Both the position numbers and the translations under genes were made by a program. This document shows positions 1-6,671 of a DNA stretch of 12,820 nt, piece by piece. Within the stretch, counting starts at the first letter, position 1; every line of letters starts with the position of its first letter. The DNA is taken from positions 1 to 12,820 of the forward strand of contig DARY01000001.1 in NCBI GenBank assembly GCA_002503545.1. The letters are read 5' to 3'. This DNA is from Candidatus Methanomethylophilus sp. UBA78 (lineage in GTDB: Archaea; Thermoplasmatota; Thermoplasmata; Methanomassiliicoccales; Methanomethylophilaceae). The notes under the pieces were generated by a model. It was not told the DNA's origin and searched no databases. It was given only the letters and a program-made list of their open reading frames with translations.

Positions 1-3000
1 TACGAGAGGCAGAAGATGCTGAAGCATCCGCCTCATATCCTGATTACAACGCCGGAGTCGCTGGCACTTATTTTGGAGGCCCCGAAGTTCAGGGAGAAGC
101 TGACCCAGGTCGAGTGGTTGATCCTGGATGAGATACACGATATATGCGACTCCAAGAGGGGCGCCTTCCTGTCCCTCACCCTCGAGATGCTCAGGAACTA
201 CTGCGAAAGGGACTTCGTCCGCATCGGTCTGTCCGCCACGATGGCGCCCATAGAGGAGATCGCCAAGTACCTGGTCGGTTTCGACGCGGAAGGGGAACCC
301 CGTCCGGTGGCGCTCATAGAGTCAAGTTCCAAGAAGGTCCTCGACCTCGAGGTCATATGCCCGACCGACGACATGACGGCGCTCCCCACCGACGTCGTCA
401 GCTCCATGATGTACGATAAGCTGAAGGAGCTGATAGACCGGCACGAGACCACCATCGTGTTCACCAATACCCGTTCCGGGGCGGAGGCGGTGGTCTACAA
501 GCTCAAGGAGAGGGGGCTCGAGAGCGTGGAGGTCCACCACAGCTCCCTCGGCAAGGACATACGCCTCGACGTCGAGGCTCGTCTCAAGAAGGGCGAGATA
601 AAATGCGTCGTCTCGTCCACCTCCCTGGAGCTCGGCATCGACATCGGGTCGGTGGACCTGGTGTGCCAGATCGGGTCTCCGAAGTCGGTGGCCAAAGGTC
701 TCCAGAGGATCGGGAGGAGCGGACACAGCTTCGGCAAGGTGGCCAAGGGGAGGCTCATCGTGTTCGATCCCGACGACCTCTCCGAATGCGCGGTCATGTG
801 CCGTGCCGCGCACCGCGGCGACATCGACCGCGTCGGCATACCCGAGAACTGCCTCGACGTGCTGTCCCAGGCGGTGGTCGGGATGTCCATAGACCGCAGG
901 TGGGACGTCGGCGAGGCGTACCGCACGGTCAGGTCCTCCTACTGTTTCCGCAACCTCCCCCTGGACAAGTTCGTGAACGTCCTGAGGTACCTCGGCAGCA
1001 AGGAGGAGCACGAGAACGTCTACTCCAAGATATGGTACGACGAGGAGAGCGGCCAGTTCGGGAAGAAGAAAGGTGCCAGGATGATCTACTTCATGAACCT
1101 GGGCACCATCCCCGAGGAGTCCAACTACCGCGTCATAACCTCCTACGGGTCCACCGCGGGGGAGCTCTCCGAGAAGTTCGTCGAGAGGCTCTCCCCCGGC
1201 GACGTCTTCGTCCTCGGAGGCAGGAGCCTGGAGTTCGTCCGTTCCAAGGGGATGACCGCCTACGTCAAGGAGGCGAACGGCAGGAAACCCACCGTACCCT
1301 CCTGGGCGGGGGAGATGCTGCCCCGTTCCTTCGACCTGTCCATGGACGTCGCCAGGTTCAGGAAGGAGATGTCCCAGATCATAGAGGAGAACCCGAAGGA
1401 CATCCTGGAGAGGCTCTCCGCGGAGTTCGACATAGACGAGGGGTCCGCCCGTTCCCTCGTCTCCTATTTCAGCGAGCAGAAGGCGGTGGCGGGTTTCATA
1501 CCCGACATCGACCGCCTCGCCGCGGAGGAGTACATAGACCCCTCCGGTAACCAGAGGATAATCTTCCACTTCCCCTTCGGGAGGAGGGTCAACGACGCCC
1601 TCTCCAGGGGATACGCCTACCGCATAACCGCCCTCACGGGCGCCAACGTGTCCGTAACCGTGACGGACGACGACTTCATGATAGGCACCACCCACAAGAT
1701 CGACGTGGGTCTGATTCCCTCCATGCTGGGCACCAGGGACCTGGAGCCGGTGCTCAGGAAGGCGGTCAAGGATTCCGAGATATTCAAGCTCAGGTTCAGG
1801 CACACGGCAGCCCGCAGCTTCATGATCCTGAGGAACTACATGGGCCGGTCCATAAGCGTGAACAAGCAGCAGACCCGTTCGACGTACCTGCTAGACATGC
1901 TCCGCGACATGGACAACGAGCCGGTCATAGAGGAGACCTACAGGGAGATACTCGAGGACGACATGGACATCAAGAACGCCATGAAGGTCCTGGAGCTCAT
2001 CGAGAGCGGGAAGATTGGGGTGGAGGTCATCCGTTTCAGCGGCACCCCCTCGCCTTTCGCCCACTCCGTCATCCTGTCCGGGTTCTCCGACATAGTGCTC
2101 ATGGAGGACCGCACCGCCCTCCTCAAGGAGCTGCACAGGAAGGTCCTGGAGAGGGCCCTCGGGGACGGTGTGCGCGATTTCGAGTTCGACCCCGACCAGG
2201 TGACCCAGTACTTCGCGCGCAAGACGGGCAGGGTCTCCTCCAAGGAGGACATACCCAGACTGCTGTCCCGTACCGGTCCGCTGCAGGCGTTCAGGGAGAG
2301 GGGGAGGAACATCTACCCCTACTGCGACCCAGACAAGAAGACGGTGGACGGCTGGATCAGGGAGCTGATACAGGAGGGCAGGCTCGGCACGGTCTTCTTG
2401 GACGAGCCCTACGTGATGACGGCGGAGGACATACCCGTCTACGCGGCCGCGACGGTGAGGGGGCGTTCCATGAACGACGCCGACCGCACCGTCTACTCCC
2501 TGATAGGGGAGGGCACCCTGCTCAGCGACGTCAAGTCCAAGTGCGACCTCACCGAGGACATCATATTCAGGAGCGTCAGGAAGCTCGAGTCCATGTACCT
2601 GGTCACCAGGACCGGCATAACCGAGAACAACAGGTGGTACTTCTCGAGATGCGAACCCCCGACCGGGGACCGGGCCGCCGCCGTGGACGAGGTTCTGCTC
2701 AGGCATCTCGGGTGCTTCGCGCCCGTCACCTCGCAGGAGGCCGCCTTCGCGCTCAACATACCCGACGAGGAGACGGCCTCCTCGCTCGAGTCCATGGTGG
2801 CAAGCGGGGAGGTGTCCAAGGGACAGTTCCTCGTCTCCGAGAACCCTCAGTACATGCTGACCTCCGACAGGCTCAGGCTGAGGTCCGGCAAGAGCAACGT
2901 CTACGATTACGAGACGGTGGAGAACTACAGGCTGACGAAGGGGGAGAGGTTCTCCTCCATAGAGGAGTTCTTCAGGTTCTACGTCACCTCCGGCAGCGAG

Positions 3001-4962
3001 CTCGATGTCTACAACAGGGTGGAGGGGTTCAGCCTCGAGCAGTGGCAGAGGATGAGGGCCGACGGCAGGATACTCCTGGGACGTTTCGCCCGCGGGAGGG
3101 TCCGCTTCATGCTCGCCGAGGACGCCGCCTGCTACGCCTACTTCAGGACCGATTCGACCCAGCCCTCCGATACGGAGATCCTCGAGAGGATCGAGGGGAG
3201 CGGGACCGGCCTCACCATGAGGGAGATTGTCGCGGCCACGGGGATGGACAAGGAGAAGGTCAAGGAGGCCCTGCTCCGCCTCGACCGCTCCATGAAGGTC
3301 CTCCACGCCTTCGGGGAGAGGGAGGACTGGGGGACGGAGAACATCTACGCCCCCTACCATCCCGACATACCGGACGAGAGCCCCGAGGACGACATGGTCA
3401 GACAGGCCATAGCGGCGTTCGGGCCGGTCCCCACCGCGGCCATGCGTTTCCTGGTGAGCATCCCGGAGGACGAGATCGCCCCGTCCGCCGAGAGGGTCGG
3501 CGCGGTGGAGATACTGGTCGGTCCGGGGCAGACCCCCATGTACATCATGCCCGACGAGATACCCAAGCTGAACTCGCCGGAGATGCCGTCCGAAAGGATG
3601 AGGGTCCTGTCCCTCTACGACCCGGACCTCGGTTCCAAATGGGCGGAGATATCGTCCCGTTACGGCGACAGGTGGGTCTATCCCCTGATGAAGGGCAGCC
3701 GCGTGGTCGGGGCCATGGAGATCTGGGAGATGTCCGGCTGCATAGAGGTGCGGTCGGTGGACCTCGACGGCCCCGGCCTCCTGGAGGAGGCCCTCGGCGC
3801 CCTCGACGGCATGATGGGCTTCTTCAGGATGAAGGGGACGGACATCGTCAGGATCAGGGAGATCCTCGGCGTCGACGCCGTGGAGGTCGCCCCGGAGACC
3901 GCGCAGGTGCTGGCCTCGTGCGGGTACGCCTTCGTCAACGGGTTCTACGCGAAGGGCTCCTTCGTAGAGAAGGTGATGACCCAGCAGGAGGCCCTCAGCT
4001 ACGTCCTGCGCAAGCAGAGGGTCGACAAGTCCGAGCGCTACAACACCCTCCAGGACCTTCTGGAGGAGAGGAAGTACATCAGGAACGAGCAGGAGCTCAC
4101 CTGCCGCGTGACCACCCGTTCCAGCGTCAAGAAGTACATGGAGAGGGGCGAACTGGTGAAGACCGTCCTCCTCCCGGCGTTCGTCGGATACGCGGTCCCC
4201 GACCGTCTCCCCGTCTACCGTGCGGCCAAACAGGCCCCGGTCTCGGATGAGATGAGGATAGTGGAGAGAGTCGTCAAGGAGCACGGGCCCATCTCCAAGA
4301 AGGAGGCCATGTACCGTTCCCCGCTCTCCTACGATCTCACGACCGAGATGCTGTCGGAGCTGATGAAGAGGTCGATGATATGTCAGGATTCCGATTCCTA
4401 CTACCGCTGGGTCCCTCCGTCGGACATGACCCAGCAGGAGGCGCAGAAAGAGATAATGATGGGACACTTCCGCGATCTGGGTATGTTCTCGGCGGAGCTG
4501 GTCTCCCAGTTCATGGGCATGAAGATGGCCGCCACCAGGAGGATGCTCTCGGACCTGGAGAGCGAAGGAAAGGTGGTGAAGGGGTTCCTGATCGAAGGCG
4601 ATCCGACGCTTTACTGGATGCCGGCGGAGGATGTGGGCATGCGCGTGAGACAGTTCGCCGGCATGTTCATATTGAACACGCAGGACAACCTGAACTTCTA
4701 TCTCAGGAACCACATAAAGGAGCGCTGCGGTTCCTCCGCCTCCACGGTCTGGTCCGGGATCGAGATTATAGGTCACTTCAAGGGCAAGATAGCTCCCGGC
4801 GGCGCGAAGGTCGATGATTTCGAGGGGTCGGACCTGGCCAGGAAGATCGTGGAGGACAAGGTCCGCTCCTACGGACTGGTGCTGGCCAAGCGCGACGACG
4901 ACGGGTACGACACCGACTGGGATGCCTCGGAGTTCTACAACAAGACGAATCCAGGCATCTGA
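1..4962 (+). CDS. lhr: Lhr-like superfamily 2 ATP-dependent helicase, 5' partial
   Basis: The reading frame is open from base 1, so the true start and the Walker A segment lie upstream; 1653 residues are visible. Seen: motif Ib TTPES near the start, motif II DEIH (nt 127-138), motif III SAT (232-240), motif IV region IVFTNTRSGAE, motif V STSLELGIDIG and motif VI QRIGRSGH (703-726). The sequence around DEIH and the segment LGIDIGSVDLVCQIGSPKSV are typical of Lhr. After the two RecA domains come the Lhr core winged-helix and beta-rich part (roughly residues 430-600) and then about 1000 residues that look like repeated winged-helix modules. Known of the family: Lhr enzymes are 3'-5' DNA/DNA-RNA translocases in repair, and the E. 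coli C-terminal half resembles AlkZ/YcaQ and is reported to be a uracil glycosylase. Allowing about 90-100 missing residues, this protein is longer than E. coli Lhr (1538) and far longer than most archaeal Lhr core proteins. Stop is TGA. Family very secure; C-terminal function inferred. Confidence 0.95.
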   Translation, partial: YERQKMLKHPPHILITTPESLALILEAPKFREKLTQVEWLILDEIHDICDSKRGAFLSLTLEMLRNYCERDFVRIGLSATMAPIEEIAKYLVGFDAEGEPRPVALIESSSKKVLDLEVICPTDDMTALPTDVVSSMMYDKLKELIDRHETTIVFTNTRSGAEAVVYKLKERGLESVEVHHSSLGKDIRLDVEARLKKGEIKCVVSSTSLELGIDIGSVDLVCQIGSPKSVAKGLQRIGRSGHSFGKVAKGRLIVFDPDDLSECAVMCRAAHRGDIDRVGIPENCLDVLSQAVVGMSIDRRWDVGEAYRTVRSSYCFRNLPLDKFVNVLRYLGSKEEHENVYSKIWYDEESGQFGKKKGARMIYFMNLGTIPEESNYRVITSYGSTAGELSEKFVERLSPGDVFVLGGRSLEFVRSKGMTAYVKEANGRKPTVPSWAGEMLPRSFDLSMDVARFRKEMSQIIEENPKDILERLSAEFDIDEGSARSLVSYFSEQKAVAGFIPDIDRLAAEEYIDPSGNQRIIFHFPFGRRVNDALSRGYAYRITALTGANVSVTVTDDDFMIGTTHKIDVGLIPSMLGTRDLEPVLRKAVKDSEIFKLRFRHTAARSFMILRNYMGRSISVNKQQTRSTYLLDMLRDMDNEPVIEETYREILEDDMDIKNAMKVLELIESGKIGVEVIRFSGTPSPFAHSVILSGFSDIVLMEDRTALLKELHRKVLERALGDGVRDFEFDPDQVTQYFARKTGRVSSKEDIPRLLSRTGPLQAFRERGRNIYPYCDPDKKTVDGWIRELIQEGRLGTVFLDEPYVMTAEDIPVYAAATVRGRSMNDADRTVYSLIGEGTLLSDVKSKCDLTEDIIFRSVRKLESMYLVTRTGITENNRWYFSRCEPPTGDRAAAVDEVLLRHLGCFAPVTSQEAAFALNIPDEETASSLESMVASGEVSKGQFLVSENPQYMLTSDRLRLRSGKSNVYDYETVENYRLTKGERFSSIEEFFRFYVTSGSELDVYNRVEGFSLEQWQRMRADGRILLGRFARGRVRFMLAEDAACYAYFRTDSTQPSDTEILERIEGSGTGLTMREIVAATGMDKEKVKEALLRLDRSMKVLHAFGEREDWGTENIYAPYHPDIPDESPEDDMVRQAIAAFGPVPTAAMRFLVSIPEDEIAPSAERVGAVEILVGPGQTPMYIMPDEIPKLNSPEMPSERMRVLSLYDPDLGSKWAEISSRYGDRWVYPLMKGSRVVGAMEIWEMSGCIEVRSVDLDGPGLLEEALGALDGMMGFFRMKGTDIVRIREILGVDAVEVAPETAQVLASCGYAFVNGFYAKGSFVEKVMTQQEALSYVLRKQRVDKSERYNTLQDLLEERKYIRNEQELTCRVTTRSSVKKYMERGELVKTVLLPAFVGYAVPDRLPVYRAAKQAPVSDEMRIVERVVKEHGPISKKEAMYRSPLSYDLTTEMLSELMKRSMICQDSDSYYRWVPPSDMTQQEAQKEIMMGHFRDLGMFSAELVSQFMGMKMAATRRMLSDLESEGKVVKGFLIEGDPTLYWMPAEDVGMRVRQFAGMFILNTQDNLNFYLRNHIKERCGSSASTVWSGIEIIGHFKGKIAPGGAKVDDFEGSDLARKIVEDKVRSYGLVLAKRDDDGYDTDWDASEFYNKTNPGI

Positions 4963-5002
4963 TGGGACGGGGCGGATTCTGTCTAATTAACAATTGTGTC
5001 AT

Positions 5003-5038
5003 ACTATATATTTATAGTTGACAACATACTTTATTATA
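5003..5038 (+). promoter_or_regulatory. Promoter region of the HTH regulator (two TATA-like boxes)
   Basis: The region between the helicase stop and the ATG at 5060 turns sharply AT-rich. Two TATA-like elements are visible: ACTATATATTTATAG at 5003-5017 and TTTATTATA at 5030-5038. The second is centred about 26 nt before the ATG at 5060, which would give a leaderless or nearly leaderless mRNA; the first would give a leader of about 20-25 nt. No Shine-Dalgarno match lies in the 20 nt before the ATG, which favours leaderless initiation. Assignment rests on archaeal promoter spacing, not on a mapped start. Confidence 0.5.
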
Positions 5039-5044
5039 GTTAAC
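5013..5044 (+). repeat. Direct repeat TATAGTT(G/A)AC, candidate operator
   Basis: TATAGTTGAC (5013-5022) and TATAGTTAAC (5035-5044) differ at one base and start 22 nt apart, about two helical turns, so both would face the same side of the DNA. A weaker relative, TAATTAAC, lies at 4984-4991, about three turns further upstream. The first copy extends into the palindrome GTTGACAAC (5017-5025). The copies flank and overlap the likely TATA box of the HTH gene, as expected for autoregulation. The repeats are seen directly; the operator role is inferred. Confidence 0.45.
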
Positions 5045-5059
5045 CTTATACAGAGACCT

Positions 5060-5461
5060 ATGAAGACGCCCTGTGAAATTGTAGTGTGGTATGTCTTGCC
5101 CACAATAAGGAGAGAGATAGCCAAGGAGATGGTCGACACCTACCACATGAAGCAGGCCGATGTCGGCCGCATCTTCGGTGTCACCGACGCTGCCATTTCC
5201 CAGTATCTGAAGAAGAAGAGGGGATGCAGCACCCTGATCGAGGAGAGCAGGTTCTATCCGCAGTTCCTCGAAGAGATCAAACGGAGCGCCAAGTACATCG
5301 TCGAGGAGAAATCCGATATCTCGGTGGAGATGTGCAGGATATGCAACTTCATCAAGGGCCTGGGGCTTCTGGCCGAGATCTACACGGAGATCACCCACTC
5401 GCCGGCTCCGGCCTGTGCCATGGGCAGGGACGGCTCCTGTCTGGTCAGCAGCATCAGATGA
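5060..5461 (+). CDS. Small archaeal HTH transcriptional regulator with cysteine pairs
   Basis: A 133-residue protein beginning MKTPCEIVVWYVLP. Residues about 28-53 form a helix-turn-helix (KQADVGRIFGVTDAAISQYL), and the N-terminal motif is typical of a family of short archaeal predicted regulators (COG2522-like, from memory). The second half is helical and holds the CxxC pair C92/C95; other cysteines are C5, C56, C119 and C127, which could bind metal or respond to redox. The ATG at 5060 is preferred to an in-frame TTG at 5018 because the conserved family N-terminus begins there, the TTG lies inside the promoter repeats, and the TATA box at 5030-5038 fits a leaderless ATG. The stop overlaps the convergent glycosylase gene by 8 nt. 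Repeats upstream suggest autoregulation. DNA-binding role is secure from the HTH; target genes and effector are unknown. Confidence 0.85.
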   Translation: MKTPCEIVVWYVLPTIRREIAKEMVDTYHMKQADVGRIFGVTDAAISQYLKKKRGCSTLIEESRFYPQFLEEIKRSAKYIVEEKSDISVEMCRICNFIKGLGLLAEIYTEITHSPAPACAMGRDGSCLVSSIR

Positions 5462-6251
5462 ATTCGGAATAGTAAAGGAACTCCTGGGCGTAACCGGCGT
5501 ATCCGCCGAACAGGTTCCTGCCGTAGGCGGATACGGTCCGGTATGTTCCTTCCACTCCGTAGACGGTTTTCATAACCTTCTGTATGCGTACGTCGACGGG
5601 GAACGCCTCCATGTGCCCGTAACCGAAGAGGGCCACGCAGTCGGCCACCTTGGGACCCACGCCGTTTATCGTCATGAGCTCCTCCACGAGGTCGCCGTAG
5701 GACAGGTCCCTCATGCCCTCTATGTCCACCTCCCCGTCTTCGGTGCGCTGTGCCAGCTCTATGAAACGGGACTCCCGGAACCCGAGCCTGCACTCGCCGA
5801 CGCACTCCTTCCCGTCGAGAATCTGCTTGGGCGTCGGGAACGCCCGGCGTCTGCCGAGGTCCGTTCCGAAGTGGTCGCAGACGGACTCCACCATCTTGGA
5901 GATGCGTTTCACGTTGACGTTGGTCGCCAGGACGTAGGTCGCCAGACATTCCCATTCCGGCTGGCGCAGTATGCGCAGTCCGGGACAGCGTGCAGAGAGT
6001 CCCCCGACGTAGGGGTCGCGCCTGGAAAGTTCTCCCGCTATGTGTGCGAGATCGTCCCCCGAACGGAAATAATCCATGATCTGGCACATATCGGATGCAC
6101 CTTCGCATTCGAATCCGTCCGGAGTCTGTTTCAGGGTCACGACGTTGCCGCTGATGACGCCTTCCCAGGAACCGTCCCCGAGTTTCCTCCAGCGGTGGGC
6201 CTGTCCGCAGCCGAGAGTCGGATCGAGGGACACATCCATCTTCACGTGCAT
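5454..6251 (-). CDS. ogg: 8-oxoguanine DNA glycosylase/AP lyase, OGG1 type
   Basis: Base-excision repair enzyme expected to remove 8-oxoguanine opposite cytosine and nick the abasic site. 265 residues from the ATG at 6251. The N-terminal OGG1 domain begins LDPTLGCGQAHRWRK, the counterpart of the human CGQSFRWR motif, followed by the helix-hairpin-helix GPD fold. INGVGPKVADC holds the catalytic lysine K201 (human K249), and FPVDV holds D220 (human D268); the 19-residue spacing between them equals the human enzyme. The segment TNVNVKR keeps the positions of human N149 and R154, and LGFRESR keeps the R204 position. The end YAGYAQEFLYY matches the OGG1 C-terminus. The frame is open further upstream (to 6503), but homology starts only at about 6245, and a TATA-like box at 6274-6284 fits initiation at 6251; ATG 6239 is a less likely alternative. 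It overlaps the HTH regulator tail-to-tail by 8 nt. Confidence 0.93.
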   Translation of the reverse strand: MHVKMDVSLDPTLGCGQAHRWRKLGDGSWEGVISGNVVTLKQTPDGFECEGASDMCQIMDYFRSGDDLAHIAGELSRRDPYVGGLSARCPGLRILRQPEWECLATYVLATNVNVKRISKMVESVCDHFGTDLGRRRAFPTPKQILDGKECVGECRLGFRESRFIELAQRTEDGEVDIEGMRDLSYGDLVEELMTINGVGPKVADCVALFGYGHMEAFPVDVRIQKVMKTVYGVEGTYRTVSAYGRNLFGGYAGYAQEFLYYSEFI

Positions 6252-6273
6252 GCGTGGGACCACTCCCGCCAAC

Positions 6274-6284
6274 GTTATTATTAC
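6274..6284 (-). promoter_or_regulatory. TATA-like box for the OGG1-type glycosylase gene
   Basis: On the minus strand GTAATAATAA lies 23-33 nt ahead of the ATG at 6251, the spacing expected if transcription starts at or beside the start codon. GGAGTGG, a partial Shine-Dalgarno match, is also present about 8 nt before the ATG, so a leadered transcript cannot be excluded. Confidence 0.4.
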
Positions 6285-6335
6285 TTGCTTCGGAGGGCCG
6301 TCCGGACAGTGCATGTTACAAACCGGGCTCAGGGC

Positions 6336-6344
6336 GATAAATAC
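6336..6344 (+). promoter_or_regulatory. TATA-like box before the 27-residue membrane ORF
   Basis: GATAAATAC in a GC-rich setting is centred about 26 nt before the ATG at 6366, so transcription would start at the ATG itself. It is divergent from the glycosylase promoter about 55 nt away. Confidence 0.4.
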
Positions 6345-6365
6345 CGGGAGGCCGATTACAGGAGT

Positions 6366-6449
6366 ATGAGACGCAGCACACCCATACTCGCCTGCTGCAT
6401 CGCGGCGGCCATCGTAATCGCCGCGATACTGCTGGGATATGTCCTGTGA
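6366..6449 (+). CDS. Possible small single-pass membrane peptide (27 aa)
   Basis: ATG to TGA encodes 27 residues: a short positively charged start (MRRSTP) followed by a continuous hydrophobic stretch (ILACCIAAAIVIAAILLGYVL) long enough to cross a membrane once. A TATA-like box sits at leaderless distance upstream. It lies in a gap between divergently arranged genes where no other gene fits. The RR-then-hydrophobic pattern could also be the start of a signal peptide from a decayed gene. I do not recognise a family. Support is the amino-acid composition, the promoter spacing and the TGA stop shared with neighbours; its size makes a chance ORF possible. Confidence 0.4.
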   Translation: MRRSTPILACCIAAAIVIAAILLGYVL

Positions 6450-6495
6450 AACAGATGTGCCAGCAATGCATTTTGACGTTATCTGCGGGGGTCCG

Positions 6496-6513
6496 CGGGG
6501 CAACCGGGCCCCG
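6496..6513. repeat. GC-rich hairpin, 6-bp stem
   Basis: CGGGGC (6496-6501) and GCCCCG (6508-6513) are exact inverted repeats around a 6-nt loop. It follows the small membrane ORF by about 46 nt and could end its transcript, but no T-run follows directly, so its role is open. Confidence 0.35.
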
Positions 6514-6522
6514 ACGTGTCCG

Positions 6523-6537
6523 ATTTGTGGGACAAAT
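6523..6537. repeat. Palindrome ATTTGT-GGG-ACAAAT upstream of tRNA-Thr
   Basis: Exact 6-bp inverted arms (6523-6528 and 6532-6537) around three G residues, ending just before the TATA box of the tRNA-Thr gene. It has the size of a dimeric regulator site or a mixed promoter element; function unknown. Confidence 0.35.
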
Positions 6538-6540
6538 AAA

Positions 6541-6550
6541 GGGTTTTATA
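6541..6550 (+). promoter_or_regulatory. TATA box for tRNA-Thr
   Basis: GGGTTTTATA contains a good TATA-like core centred about 28 nt before the tRNA 5' end at 6576, the normal distance for an archaeal tRNA promoter giving a very short 5' leader. Confidence 0.6.
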
Positions 6551-6575
6551 GTGAGAATCATTCACATGGGTCGGT

Positions 6576-6650
6576 GCCACCGTGGCTCAGCGGTGGAGCG
6601 ACGGTTTCGTAAACCGTTGGTCGGGGGTTCGATTCCCTCCGGTGGCTCCA
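6576..6650 (+). tRNA. tRNA-Thr (anticodon CGT)
   Basis: A complete 75-nt cloverleaf. The acceptor stem GCCACCG/CGGTGGC pairs at all 7 positions; D stem GCTC/GAGC; anticodon stem ACGGT/ACCGT with loop TTCGTAA, giving anticodon CGT at 6608-6610, which reads the threonine codon ACG; T stem GGGGG/CCCTC with one G-T pair and loop TTCGATT. The discriminator is U73, usual for archaeal tRNA-Thr, and CCA is encoded in the gene (6648-6650). No intron is present. It is convergent with the ThiC-family gene, whose stop is 21 nt away. Confidence 0.97.
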
Positions 6651-6671
6651 TTTATCGTACACGGGGCGGCG

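Noticed and set aside
322..1803. 493-codon minus-strand open frame over the helicase core
   Set aside because: Also an antisense shadow of the helicase reading frame; the plus strand carries complete SF2 motifs here.
1891..4776. 961-codon open frame on the minus strand across the helicase gene
   Set aside because: It is codon-aligned with the helicase, so it is open simply because the sense gene avoids TTA, CTA and TCA. Its protein has no recognisable motif and is repetitive in composition.
5415..6449. 344-codon plus-strand open frame through the glycosylase region
   Set aside because: Mostly antisense to the OGG1-type gene. Only its last 27 codons, which lie in the intergenic gap, are kept as a possible separate small ORF.
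6252..6503. 84-residue N-terminal extension of the glycosylase
   Set aside because: The frame is open, but OGG1 homology begins after position 6245, the extension covers divergent promoters, and its sequence is low in plausible protein features.
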